A stretch of 64,000 nucleotides of DNA, taken from the NCBI RefSeq assembly GCF_032108445.1, contig NZ_CP134876.1:6014001-6078000 (forward strand), read 5' to 3'. Position 1 is the first letter of the stretch, and each line of letters opens with the position of its first letter. The DNA comes from Micromonospora halotolerans (GTDB lineage: Bacteria; Actinomycetota; Actinomycetes; Mycobacteriales; Micromonosporaceae). A program made the translations under genes and the position numbers. Of this stretch, positions 25,172-34,593 are shown piece by piece. The notes under the pieces were generated by a model. That model searched no databases. It saw nothing but the letters and a program-made list of their open reading frames with translations, and was not told where the DNA came from.

Positions 25172-25912
25172 TCATCCTCCGGTGGGTCCAAAACGTTCAG
25201 TGCGGATGTTCGCGGGGTCGTGGCCGATGTCGACGAGGAGGTCGGCAACGGTCTCGACGAATCCGGTGGGCCCGCAGACGAACGCCACCGCGTCGGCATC
25301 ACGGGGCCAGGCGACGCGGGAGAGGGCGTCCGCGTCCAGTCGTCGGGGCGGGGCTGGCCAGCCGGGCGGCGCGACCCTGGTATAGACATGTGTGACGGCG
25401 ACGAGCCCATCGCCTGCGGCTCGTGCAGTTGCAAGATCCGAGGTGAACAGCGCATCGGACGGGGATCGGGTCGAGTAGAGCAGCCTCGTGGGATTCATCG
25501 CCGCACGCACCATCGACATCAGCGGCGCCACGCCGGACCCGCCGCCGATCAGCAACGCCGGCCGCGGATCGGCGGGTCGGCGTACGAACCAGCCGCCGAG
25601 CGGTCCACGGATCTCGAGTTGGTCGCCCGGCTCTGCAACGTCGACGAGGTACGGCGAGACCTCACCGTCAGTCACCGCCTGGACGGTCACCTCGAGCCAG
25701 TCGGGACCCGGGGCGGACGAGATCGAGTAGCTGCGGTACGCCGTGTAGCCGTCGGGCGCCGTCAACCGGACGTCGACGTGCTGCCCCGGCACGTGACCCG
25801 TCCAGCCGTCGACGTCGAGGACCAGGGTCCGGGCCGTCGCAGTCTCCGCCCGGGTGGCGGCTACGGTCGCCGCCTGCCAGGTCAGTCTGCCCGGTACCGC
25901 TGCTCGCGCCAT
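25172..25912 (-). CDS. ferredoxin-NADP reductase-type FAD oxidoreductase
   Basis: 246 residues. FAD-binding signature RSYSIS, NAD(P)-binding GGGSGVAPLMSM, and C-terminal CGPTGFVETV are those of the FNR superfamily. There is no 2Fe-2S domain. The start codon lies 31 nt inside the upstream molybdoenzyme gene, so the two are tightly coupled and this reductase is the likely electron partner of the molybdoenzyme. Confidence 0.92.
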   Translation of the reverse strand: MARAAVPGRLTWQAATVAATRAETATARTLVLDVDGWTGHVPGQHVDVRLTAPDGYTAYRSYSISSAPGPDWLEVTVQAVTDGEVSPYLVDVAEPGDQLEIRGPLGGWFVRRPADPRPALLIGGGSGVAPLMSMVRAAMNPTRLLYSTRSPSDALFTSDLATARAAGDGLVAVTHVYTRVAPPGWPAPPRRLDADALSRVAWPRDADAVAFVCGPTGFVETVADLLVDIGHDPANIRTERFGPTGG

Positions 25913-26478
25913 GGGTCTCCGTAGTTGTGGTAGCCGGCCGTCTCCCAGAACCCGGGCTCGTCGTCGAGACGCAGCTCCAGTGCGCGCAGCCATTTCGCGC
26001 TCTTCCAGAAGTACAGGTGAGGAATGAGGAGACGAGCTGGCCCGCCATGCACCGGCACCAGCGGCTCGCCGTCGAACTCGTACGCCACCCAGGCCTGGCC
26101 GTCGAGAAGGTCCTCGAGGGGGATGTTCGTGGTGTAGCCGCCGTAGGAGTGGGCGACGACGTACTCGGCCGCGGTCTCGACGTCGGCCAGCAACGTGTCC
26201 ACCGAGACGCCTCGCCATCTCGTGCCGAACTTCGACCAGTGCGTGACGCAATGGATGTCCACGGTCGGCTCGTCGGCAGGAAGGGCGGTGAACTCCGCCC
26301 ATGACCATGTGCTCCGCTCGCCGGTCTCGGTGACGACGGCGAGTTCCCACTTGTCGAGGCCGATGCGCGGTGTCGGTCCCGCCGACAGCACCGGGAAGTC
26401 GTCTGTGCGGTACTGGCCGGGCGGGAGATCGGTGTCGTCGCGTCTGCGGCCGCCGAAGCCGCGTGTGATCACTGCCAT
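25882..26478 (-). CDS. sulfite oxidase-like molybdopterin oxidoreductase
   Basis: 198 residues spanning the oxidoreductase molybdopterin-binding domain (SUOX fold). The molybdenum-ligand cysteine is in DIHCVTHWSKFGTRW, and HGGPARLLIPHLYFWKSAKWL is the second conserved block. No Tat signal, so cytoplasmic; no dimerisation domain, like YedY-type proteins. The ATG at 26478 has GGGAGG 5 nt upstream. Likely reduces or oxidises an oxygen-containing substrate with the downstream flavin reductase; the substrate is unknown. Confidence 0.9.
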   Translation of the reverse strand: MAVITRGFGGRRRDDTDLPPGQYRTDDFPVLSAGPTPRIGLDKWELAVVTETGERSTWSWAEFTALPADEPTVDIHCVTHWSKFGTRWRGVSVDTLLADVETAAEYVVAHSYGGYTTNIPLEDLLDGQAWVAYEFDGEPLVPVHGGPARLLIPHLYFWKSAKWLRALELRLDDEPGFWETAGYHNYGDPWREQRYRAD

Positions 26479-27096
26479 GCGCCCCTCCCAATGTGGCCGG
26501 GCGGCCGCGATCCCGCTGCCAACCGTGCTTCCACGCGGCCGGTGGATGTCGATGTGGTACCCACCCATGACGTCAGCGTCAGCGAGTGCCCCGGTGATGA
26601 GATTCTCTGCGGTGAGGACGTGGCCGCCCCCGATCCGAGATATATTAGCTGGACCATCGCGTCCAGAATAGGCTGGCGTGGCATCGCTCGGCAAACCGCG
26701 CCGGCCACCAGCGGTCTGGAGTGACAGCAGCGTGTCTGATAGCCGTAGCGGCGCGTCCACTGCTTGGTGGACGCTTCCCAGCAGGAGTGCGACGGACCAT
26801 GGCGTCCATAAGTGCGACTGGACTTTTGTTCCGAGTTGTTCGTTCGACATGTGGTAGCCGCTGCGAGATGGCGGCGGCCAGTGCGCTGCCCGATGTCAGG
26901 AGAGTTCGATCGATAGGCCCTGCCCCCGAAGTGGGAACGCTGTCGATGGACAGCCGGTCGATGCGGTCGACATGACCGCCTACCCCGACCGGGTGAACCG
27001 CCCCGGGCTTCCTGGCGGCCCGACCTCTGGTGAGGATCGAGTCATGTCACACCCTTCCCTATCCGGGTGAGTTGCGCGGGCGAAACGTTCGCCGAG
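26479..27096 (+). other. 618-bp stretch with no supported gene
   Basis: Open frames exist on both strands but none has a convincing start or family pattern. A-T-rich patches around 26637-26650 (TATATTAG) may belong to the molybdoenzyme promoter. Confidence 0.4.
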
Positions 27097-27390
27097 GTGC
27101 GGCCGAACTACGAGTCCGAGTACGCGCCATCGGTGCGGTGGCCCACCAGGTCGGCATCGGCACGGCGGCGACGTTGCGGAAGTGGGTGCGCCAGGCCTAG
27201 GTCGAAGGGCGCCGGTGGCCCGGTGCGTTGTGGGTTGCCGCCTTCACTAGGTGCCTACCTTGTCCGGCATGGTCTACGTCGCGTTCGTCATCGACGCCTA
27301 CTCGCCCGCAACGCCGGCTGGCAGGCCGCCACCAGCATGAAGACCAGCCTCGTCCTCGACGCCCTCGAGATGGCGATCTGGATTTCCCGA
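27097..27390 (+). mobile_element. decayed IS3-family transposase (orfA and orfB fragments)
   Basis: VRPNYESEYA, then after a 2-nt frameshift IGAVAHQVGIGTAATLRKWVRQA ending at a TAG (27198-27200), is the N-terminal helix-turn-helix of an IS3 OrfA. At 27269 a piece of the OrfB integrase core follows: VYVAFVIDAYS, then after another shift GWQAATSMKTSLVLDALEMA. Most of OrfB and both inverted repeats are gone. It marks an old insertion and rearrangement between the molybdoenzyme operon and the ferritin-like gene. Confidence 0.7.
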
Positions 27391-27584
27391 CCTGTCGACC
27401 TGCGCCGTGGTGCGGCCATCCCCCGCCGTGCACATCCCGCAGATGTGATGAAGGTTCACGAAAGGGGCACGGCCCGACACAGCCACCTACTAGCGTGAGC
27501 GCCGACCGCAGTAACGTGCGGCACACCGGCGACATATCGATGGAGTACCCGGCGTGTCGTGGATGGGAACGGGGGCCGAATTCC

Positions 27585-28427
27585 ATGGTAAAGAAGTTCA
27601 TCAAAGAGGCGGTGTCGGGCAGCGCAGAGCCGGGTGCCGGACCGAGTGACGAGACGATCCTGAACTTCGCCCTCAACCTCGAATACCTCGAAGCCGAGTT
27701 CTATCTTCGCGCCACCACAGGGCAGGGACTACCTGACGAGATGACCACCGGTACCGGCACCCGGGGTGAGGTGACCGGTGGCGGCATGGTCAACTTCAGC
27801 AACTCGCACGTGCGCAAGTTCGCACGGGAGATTGCCTCGGACGAGCGGCAGCATGTGGCCTTCCTGCGGTCCGCCCTCGGGGAGCACGCCGTTTCCCGTC
27901 CGGCGATCTCTCTTGACACGAGCTTCACCGCGGCGGCCACCGCGGCCGGGCTCATCAAGTCGGGCGAGACGTTCGACCCGTACGCCAACGATCTCAACTT
28001 CCTCTTCGCCGCGTTCCTGTTCGAGGACGTCGGGGTCTCCGCTTTCAAAGGAGCGGCACCGCTGCTGTCCAACAAGACGTACCTGGACGCTGCCGCGGGT
28101 CTGCTCGCCACGGAGGCGTACCACGCTGGGATCGTCCGCTCCGCGCTCTACAACGAAGGCATGATCGACGATGCCGTCTTCGCAGGCGTGCAGAAGCTCT
28201 CCGACGCCCGCAACAGTCTCGACGGACCAGTCGACGACGACCAGGGTATCGGCACCAGCGCCGAGGCGAACCTCGTTCCCACGGACGACAACGGCATCGC
28301 CTACGGCCGCTCGGCCCAGTCGGTCCTCAATATCGTGTACCTCAACGCGAGCCCGGCGAACTCCGGCGGCTTCTATCCCTCCGGCCTCAACGGCGACATC
28401 GCGATGAGCGGCGGGACCGCCCGCTAA
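27585..28427 (+). CDS. ferritin-like domain protein (desiccation-related pcC13-62 type)
   Basis: 280 residues. LNFALNLEYLEAEFYLRAT and SDERQHVAFLRSAL carry the Glu and His residues of a ferritin-like (PF13668) four-helix bundle, and the family includes the plant desiccation protein pcC13-62. A Gly/Ser/Ala-rich tail (about 235-280) follows. No signal peptide. The ATG at 27585 is preceded by a G-rich stretch. A metal-binding or oxidative-stress role is inferred only. Confidence 0.82.
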   Translation: MVKKFIKEAVSGSAEPGAGPSDETILNFALNLEYLEAEFYLRATTGQGLPDEMTTGTGTRGEVTGGGMVNFSNSHVRKFAREIASDERQHVAFLRSALGEHAVSRPAISLDTSFTAAATAAGLIKSGETFDPYANDLNFLFAAFLFEDVGVSAFKGAAPLLSNKTYLDAAAGLLATEAYHAGIVRSALYNEGMIDDAVFAGVQKLSDARNSLDGPVDDDQGIGTSAEANLVPTDDNGIAYGRSAQSVLNIVYLNASPANSGGFYPSGLNGDIAMSGGTAR

Positions 28428-28987
28428 TCACCCGGCCATCCGCGCCCCGACGCGCACTAGGGTGCGGATTCCCGGACCCGTACCGGACGGACCGTGCGCC
28501 CTCAAGGTCAGCGCCGGACTCCACCCCAGCGAGACCGGATCGCCGCCTTCACCTGCGACGTCATCGTCACCAGGGGCCGCGGCGACGCTCGCCAGTCCTG
28601 CGGACCGGCAGATGCAGCGCGCCATCGCGCCGATGCGCCCGCCCGTCGATGGACAGTTACCTGAGCCGCCACGGCGAGACGGCATCAGGCGGCAGCGTAC
28701 CGGCTCGGTGGTTTGCGGCCAGCTCCGCAAGTTGGCTCCGATGCAGGCGGACCTGGCTGTCGACGTACGTGCGTTCCCACTTCGTGGCCTCAACGACCAG
28801 CCCGCGACCGGCGACCCAGTGGACCGTTGAGTCGCCGGGCCAGATGGACGAGGCCTGCCCGCTGAGGCAGTCCATCTCCCAGGTGCAGCAGCACCGACTG
28901 CAGCGTCAGGTGATGCGGCCGCCCAACGCGGTGGCGGGTAACTGGGCGACGGCTGATCGGCCATCGCGGGGCGCTGAGCCAGGCAGC
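28428..28987 (-). other. 560-bp stretch with one unassigned frame
   Basis: Contains the unassigned 72-codon frame at 28657-28875 (listed separately) and a weak hairpin (CGCAC-TAGG-GTGCG) just after the ferritin-like gene. Nothing else is recognisable. Confidence 0.4.
28657..28875 (-). CDS. small hypothetical protein or gene fragment
   Basis: 72 residues with good GC third-position bias and protein-like composition (VHWVAGRGLVVEATKWERTY, DSQVRLHRSQLAELAANHRAG). I do not recognise it. GGGAG immediately precedes the ATG, too close for a normal Shine-Dalgarno, so it may be a piece of a larger lost gene. Confidence 0.3.
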   Translation of the reverse strand: MDCLSGQASSIWPGDSTVHWVAGRGLVVEATKWERTYVDSQVRLHRSQLAELAANHRAGTLPPDAVSPWRLR

Positions 28988-29014
28988 GGAGGGGCTGCGG
29001 GTCGCAGCCCCTCC
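28988..29014 (-). terminator. terminator of the 1757-residue hydrolase gene
   Basis: GGAGGGGCTGCG / CGCAGCCCCTCC with a 3-nt loop, 18 nt past the stop. It is nearly the same sequence as the terminator at 45009-45045 after the GH43 gene, whose protein ends in a homologous module. Confidence 0.85.
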
Positions 29015-29031
29015 GGTGCATTCGTTGGCGG

Positions 29032-32000
29032 TTACTGGAGCTTGAACAGTGTGGTGAGGCTCGACCCGTCACGTGTCGTGGCGGTGACCGTGTAGCAGGC
29101 GCCGGGTGTGGCTGGGGCCTTCCAGTTGTAGACGAACTGGCCAGCGGTGGAGTCGTACCTCAGCGAGGTAGCACCAGTGGCGAGCACCTCGATTTCGTCG
29201 CTCTGTGCGCCGGTGCCGCACGTGACCTGCTTGGCGTTCATCGTGACGAGCGCCGGGTTGGTCAGCTCGGTGGTGCCCGAGAAGGCCTCGAACTTCATGG
29301 GCACGGTGCTGCCGGCCTTGACCGTGTTGTACACCTCGTCCATGTCGACCGGGCTGTAGAAGCCCTTCAGCGTCCACGGCAGCACGGTGTACGACTGGAC
29401 GGCGGTGCCCACATTGCCCGCGGCGTCGGTCGCCGTGGCAAGGAGGATGTGCGTGCCGACGTCGGTGCTGTAGCCGCTGACGACGCAACCCGCCGGACCG
29501 GAGAGGGCGTCGCTCGCCGTGCACGTGGGGGCGGGCGGAACCGAGCCGAAGTACACCTCGCCGATCGCCGAGGAGAACGTCGCCGTCGGCGCGAGGGTGT
29601 CGACCTTGGCCGTGGACTCCTTGGGCTCCTCGACGTTGCCGCTGGTGTCGGTCGAGCGGAACTCCACCCGGGTGGTGCCGTCCCGGTCGACCATGACGGG
29701 CGTACCCGGGTAGGCCGTCCACTGACCGCCGTCGAGCCGGTACTGGGTGCTGGCCACGGCGAACGCGTCCTGCGCGTGGAGGGTGAAGGACGGGGCCGTC
29801 GTGTACCACCCGTGGTCGCCGTCAGGCTCCGCCGGTGACCAGGTCAGGGTCGTCGTCGGGGCCACGGTGTCCTTGCCCACGGTGAGGGTCAACGTGGTCC
29901 GCGTGGTGCCGGCCTCGCTGACGTAGTCGGGCAGGATAAGGTCGCCGACGACGGTGTGGCGACCGGGGGTCTTGACGATGTTCTCGTCGAAGTTCCAGTC
30001 GACACCGATCGCCTGGTTGTCCCGGGAGCCGTCGTTGTACGAGACCGCCACCTTGTCGGGAAGGTAGGGCAGCTCGCCCACCTCCAGGGTCTGTTCGAAT
30101 GTCTCGGCACCCTGGATCGAGATGCCGCCCTGGGACATCTCGGGCCTCACGTAGATGCGGGCCTCGGCGACCAGGCCGTAGGCGTCGTTCGTGCCGTAGA
30201 CCACGAACGGATCGACGTTGGGCTCCGCGACCATCTCGGGCGTGATCTCCTGCCACTTGAACCCGACCCTCCCGCGGGCGCCGCTGGCGTAGACCGCGTC
30301 GAGCTCATTCGGCAGAGCGGGCACCTGACCCACGCCGGTCCGCATCAGCACCGGCGAACGCACCGAGTCGACCGTCTCACCGTTGGCGCGCCAGCGCAGC
30401 ACGCCGGTGCCCGCGCCGCTACCCATGACGCCCCAGATGCGGATGCGCAACCGGCTCGTCGTGATCGGTTCGAAGTCGAAGTGGTTGTAGGCGTTGATGG
30501 CCACCCCGTTGGCGTACGTCGATCCCTTGGTGAGGGTGAGGGGCGTCCAGGTGGTGCCGTCCGAGGAGGTCTCGACGGCGTAGGTCGTTCCGGTCGGTCG
30601 ACGGGTGCCGCCGTTGTCGTCGTACCAGTAGATGTCGGTGGACGACAGCCGCACCGGCGAGGTCCAGCTGTACTGGATCCACGCCTCCCGAGCGACGCTG
30701 GTTCCGTTCTGCGTCTGGCCCCAGTTGCCCCAGCCGTTGCCGGCGCCCGGGTTCGAGCTGCTCGGGTTGCTGGCTTCGTTGACGCGCTGGTGGTTCTCCC
30801 ACGATGCGGTACCGCTGGTGGTGACCGTTGCCGAGGAGCCGAATTCCGCGGCGACCGCCCGCTTGATGAGGGTCACCGCCACGGTTGCCTCCGACCGCTT
30901 GTCGCCGTCGTTGGCGACGAATCGGAACACGTAGTCACCGGCGACCGTGCCGGTCACCCGGGTCGCCAGCGCCTTCGGGTCGGCGAAGATCACCCCCGCT
31001 CCCTGAGGCGCCGAGACGGTCTCCCAGCCGAAGGTGAGCTCGCTGTCGTAGGGGATGCCGTCGTCGGAGGCCGTGCCGACCAGTCGGGTGGACAGGTTGC
31101 CATCCGAGGAGCCGTCGCGCGTGGCGGTGACCACGGGTGCCTGGTTGGAGACGGGGGGCACCTCACGGCCGGAGTTGAACAGCTGGATCTCGGCGATCGC
31201 GGTGTAGAAGGTCGGGCTGTTCGTGAAGGCGATGCGCACCTTGTTCGACGTCACGGTCTTGAAGAGCGCCTCGTTGAACTTGGCTGCCGGAACCGTCGGG
31301 TTCTTGAACTGGTTCGGCACCTCCTTCCATCCCCCGCTGCCGTCAGGCATTTGGACCCACCAGCGCGAGGGCTCGTGGTAGCCCCCGGCCTGACGGTCGC
31401 TGACGAAGGTCACCTTCACGTTGTCGAACGCCTTGGCCGATCCCAGATCGAGCTCGACGTAGCCGTTCTTCTCGGTGGTTCCGTAGTTGCCCCAGTACGG
31501 CTCGTTGGCGGTGACACCGTCGGTCACGGCGGCCAGCGACACCGGCCGTTCGGTCTCCGCTATGGCGCCGGGGGTGTAGTTCATCGTGGTGGTGCTCCAG
31601 CCGGGCGTGTGGAACTGGCGCCACGGCGTCGGTCGTGCGCCCTGCTGGGTGTACGACGAGTGCAGGGTGGCGCTCGTCGCGAGGTTCGGCGCGTCCTCGG
31701 TGAGGTCGATGTCGGCCGTCTTGAGGTACTCGGCGACGCGGTCGTCCTTGATGGCGGTGTTCACCGCGCTCGGGAAGTTGGTCCCGACCGTCGCGGTGAA
31801 GGTGACGGTCAGGCCGTTCTCGGCCTGGACCTTGTTGGTGTTCGGGTCGTAGGTGAGCTTGCCGAGCTTGTCGGTGCTGACCTTCTTCTCGCCGTCCAGG
31901 AACAGGCTGTAGCCGGCGCCCAGACCGTACCTGCTGCCGTCGGGGTCCCAGACGATCGTGACGTCGTGCCCGTGGTAGCGCAGGTTGTTGGCCATGAAGT

Positions 32001-34305
32001 GGTCGTAGCCGAACTTGATCGGCCACAGCTCGATCTTGTCGTCGGATCGGGGTTGGAGGCCCGCCATGTCCTCGACGAAGATGTAGTTCATGTTCCCGAG
32101 CATCACGTGGTTCGGGTTGTTGCGGTTGTAAGTCTTCGTGGTCGGGTTCCAGTTGGAGTAGTACTCGGCCTGGTTCGGGGCACGCAGGTCCGCGTTCGGG
32201 TAGATGCTCCAGGCCATCCAGTCCAGCAGCCGCTTGGCGTACGCCGGGGTGATGTACTTCTGCTCCGGGTCGTAGTGGCGCAGCGCCGAGCGAACGCCGC
32301 GGTACTGCACGGTGAAGTTGATGTTGGAGAAGTTGTTGGAGCCGCCGATGCCGTACGCGGCGCGGTCGTACTGGTTGGCGGTGTAGAACGGGAAGATCGG
32401 GAAGTTGTCGCCGTAGGTCAGGAACCGGAACCCGTCGACGTACTTCTGCCACTGGTCGAACGGGATGAGGTCCTCGGCGTAGACGTCGTAGAGGTTCGAC
32501 TCCTTGGCCGGGATCAGGGCACGGGCTGACGCGGGCAGTGGGTTGGCCTTGCCGTTGGAGCTGGCCGCGCTGGTCGCGCCGTAGGACGTGCGGGCCAGGA
32601 ACATCCGCATGTCGGGGCTCCACAGTTGGCTGAGGATCGCGTCCTGGGTGCCGTTGGCGGCGGTGGCCATCTCGTCGATCTTGGCTTGGTCAGCGCCGGC
32701 GATCTGGTAGAGCTGCCGGGCGGCGTCGAGCGCGCCCCACACGTACGCCGACTCGGGGCGATCGATCGTGCGTGCGCCGGGGGCGCCGGCATTGGCTTTC
32801 GGGAACCCGAACGAGATGGCGTCGGCGTCGTTGCCCGGCATGAAGTTGGTGTCGTAGGCGATCAGCTTGTTCTTGTTGCCGTCGTAGTGCTCGAGCTGGC
32901 CGACGCCGTCGCCCTCGAAGTAGTGGGCGAACTTGCTCGCGATCTCTTTGCCCCCGCCGTGCACGTTGTAGGCCTCGAGCCCGGCGGTGCCGATGTATTG
33001 CGAGTAGTGGTTGTTCCAGCTGGTGTGACCGGGGCTGTCGAGGAACGCCGATGAACCGGACAGTTCGCCGATATTGAGGATCTGGCCGTAGGGCAGGTAG
33101 GGCGTACGCTGCCACTTGGTGTCCTGCAGGTGCATCGGCTGGGTCAGCGCGATCGCGTTCTGGTAGAGGTTCGACCCCTCGACCGTGGTGGGGTACTGGT
33201 AGGCGTAGCCGGGTGCGTTGGCGTCGAGGGTGTTGTAGCGCTCGCCCCACCAGCGGTAGACGATGGCCTTCTCGAGGGCGGGGTCGGGGACGTCGATGTA
33301 GGGGATGTCCTCGGCCCAACGGCGGTTGAACGCGGTGATGCCGGTGCGCACGGCCTGGGCCGACGGCATCGCGGCGTACTCCTGGTAGCTCTCGACCGTC
33401 TTGGGCAGGGTGGCCGAGGAGACGGCGCCGACGACCGAGAGCGACAGCGAGCCGCCGGCGGGCACGGTGATCTGGCGGTCGAGGTTGGCGCCGCTACGGG
33501 TGAAGCCGGCGCCGGTGAGGTCGATCGTGACGGTGTTCCACGGCGTGTCGATGAGGCCGTTGTTGGCGCCACTGGTGATGGTGCGGGTGCCGGTCAGTTC
33601 GGCTGCACCGTCTCCGGCCTGGGTGGCCAGTGGCGAGGCGGCCCGGACGGTGAACGTCGCCGCCGAGCCACCGGGGTTGGTGAAGTCGATGGCCGTGACT
33701 GCGACGTTGTCGTAGGTGATGAACTTCGTCAGATCGGCGGTGACTCCCGTGGCGCCGATCGTGTAGCGGCCCTTGGCATGGCTCGGCGCGTTGAACCGGT
33801 TCGCGCTGACCTCGGTGACGGTCTGCCCGGGCACGGTGACGGTGTACAGGTTGCCGAGGTTGTTGGGGCCGCCGACGTAGGTGCTGCCGGCGAAGCCCAT
33901 GGTGGTGAAGTTGTTGTTGCTCGCGCCGCGCATGTACAGGGAGCGGCCTCTGGTCATCAGCACCGCCGACCCGAGAGTGCCCCGCACGCCCAGCACGCGG
34001 TCGAGGTAGTAGTCGGTGCCGCCGGCCGCGAGATCCTTGTCGAAGATCGACTGGTGCATGCTCTTCGCGGTGTACGGCACGCCGGGCGCGAGTTGCGCAG
34101 CAACGTCGCCGAGGTTGGTGTAGGCCGGGTCCCCGATCTCCATGACGTGGTTCTGCCCGTTGGTGTAGACCCCGACGTCGCCCTCGTTGCCGGGCAGGAT
34201 CGGGGTGTCGGCGTGCGCCGCGGACGGCAGGCTGACCACCCCTCCCATCACCAGCGCGGCCACGGCCGACCAGACGGGCACTCTCCTTCTGCGTCTACTG
34301 ATCAT
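29032..34305 (-). CDS. giant secreted modular glycoside hydrolase, candidate GH121 beta-L-arabinobiosidase
   Basis: 1757 residues. Sec signal peptide (RRRRR...WSAVAALVMGGVVSL, cleavage after about 32). Residues 35-860: a beta-rich N-terminal part and an (alpha/alpha)6-type catalytic region of the MGH1-like kind (YRWWGERYNTLDANAPG, YAQ-type repeats, NYIFVEDMAGLQPRSDDKIELWPI). Then F5/8C-like (about 870-1040), Ig/PKD-like (1045-1150), a second F5/8C-like (1150-1315), bacterial Ig-like segments (1325-1470), OmpL47-like repeats and a C-terminal PxKF module (1480-1757). Size, secretion and layout recall HypBA2 of Bifidobacterium longum (GH121), and the neighbours are GH127, GH43, ABC and LacI as in that cluster. 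The GH121 assignment is inference; the catalytic family was not searched. Confidence 0.75.
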   Translation of the reverse strand: MISRRRRRVPVWSAVAALVMGGVVSLPSAAHADTPILPGNEGDVGVYTNGQNHVMEIGDPAYTNLGDVAAQLAPGVPYTAKSMHQSIFDKDLAAGGTDYYLDRVLGVRGTLGSAVLMTRGRSLYMRGASNNNFTTMGFAGSTYVGGPNNLGNLYTVTVPGQTVTEVSANRFNAPSHAKGRYTIGATGVTADLTKFITYDNVAVTAIDFTNPGGSAATFTVRAASPLATQAGDGAAELTGTRTITSGANNGLIDTPWNTVTIDLTGAGFTRSGANLDRQITVPAGGSLSLSVVGAVSSATLPKTVESYQEYAAMPSAQAVRTGITAFNRRWAEDIPYIDVPDPALEKAIVYRWWGERYNTLDANAPGYAYQYPTTVEGSNLYQNAIALTQPMHLQDTKWQRTPYLPYGQILNIGELSGSSAFLDSPGHTSWNNHYSQYIGTAGLEAYNVHGGGKEIASKFAHYFEGDGVGQLEHYDGNKNKLIAYDTNFMPGNDADAISFGFPKANAGAPGARTIDRPESAYVWGALDAARQLYQIAGADQAKIDEMATAANGTQDAILSQLWSPDMRMFLARTSYGATSAASSNGKANPLPASARALIPAKESNLYDVYAEDLIPFDQWQKYVDGFRFLTYGDNFPIFPFYTANQYDRAAYGIGGSNNFSNINFTVQYRGVRSALRHYDPEQKYITPAYAKRLLDWMAWSIYPNADLRAPNQAEYYSNWNPTTKTYNRNNPNHVMLGNMNYIFVEDMAGLQPRSDDKIELWPIKFGYDHFMANNLRYHGHDVTIVWDPDGSRYGLGAGYSLFLDGEKKVSTDKLGKLTYDPNTNKVQAENGLTVTFTATVGTNFPSAVNTAIKDDRVAEYLKTADIDLTEDAPNLATSATLHSSYTQQGARPTPWRQFHTPGWSTTTMNYTPGAIAETERPVSLAAVTDGVTANEPYWGNYGTTEKNGYVELDLGSAKAFDNVKVTFVSDRQAGGYHEPSRWWVQMPDGSGGWKEVPNQFKNPTVPAAKFNEALFKTVTSNKVRIAFTNSPTFYTAIAEIQLFNSGREVPPVSNQAPVVTATRDGSSDGNLSTRLVGTASDDGIPYDSELTFGWETVSAPQGAGVIFADPKALATRVTGTVAGDYVFRFVANDGDKRSEATVAVTLIKRAVAAEFGSSATVTTSGTASWENHQRVNEASNPSSSNPGAGNGWGNWGQTQNGTSVAREAWIQYSWTSPVRLSSTDIYWYDDNGGTRRPTGTTYAVETSSDGTTWTPLTLTKGSTYANGVAINAYNHFDFEPITTSRLRIRIWGVMGSGAGTGVLRWRANGETVDSVRSPVLMRTGVGQVPALPNELDAVYASGARGRVGFKWQEITPEMVAEPNVDPFVVYGTNDAYGLVAEARIYVRPEMSQGGISIQGAETFEQTLEVGELPYLPDKVAVSYNDGSRDNQAIGVDWNFDENIVKTPGRHTVVGDLILPDYVSEAGTTRTTLTLTVGKDTVAPTTTLTWSPAEPDGDHGWYTTAPSFTLHAQDAFAVASTQYRLDGGQWTAYPGTPVMVDRDGTTRVEFRSTDTSGNVEEPKESTAKVDTLAPTATFSSAIGEVYFGSVPPAPTCTASDALSGPAGCVVSGYSTDVGTHILLATATDAAGNVGTAVQSYTVLPWTLKGFYSPVDMDEVYNTVKAGSTVPMKFEAFSGTTELTNPALVTMNAKQVTCGTGAQSDEIEVLATGATSLRYDSTAGQFVYNWKAPATPGACYTVTATTRDGSSLTTLFKLQ

Positions 34306-34437
34306 GCTCTATCTCCTTGGTGGCGGTGCGGTCCCGCGGGAGATGTCACCGGCCAGCCGCCGGTGGGGTCGGAAGCTGACATTCGTCATCTCCGGCTGGT
34401 TGGCGTGACCCCGGTCACTAGCGCCCACCCTTGCCTA

Positions 34438-34451
34438 CGAAAACCTTTTCG
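34438..34451. promoter_or_regulatory. LacI-type operator CGAAAACCTTTTCG
   Basis: Perfect palindrome 133 nt before the giant hydrolase start. The same CGAAA-N4-TTTCG layout occurs at 35734-35747 before the ABC operon; the LacI gene lies between the two. A weaker half-match CGAAATGGTTTG is at 34510. Confidence 0.65.
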
Positions 34452-34593
34452 GCAAGATGTCAGCCCAGGTCAATTCACGGCCGCCGCCGGACTGCCAACG
34501 AACGACAGCCGAAATGGTTTGAGATGGACCGGCGGGCACACCGACGACACCCGAGCCGGTCGCGCGACCCCACGGAACTGGTGAAGCCTCAGC

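Noticed and set aside
29956..32529. 857-codon open frame on the plus strand
   Set aside because: Antisense shadow of the giant hydrolase gene; composition (Val/Gly/Arg-rich, no motifs) is what high-GC antisense frames produce.
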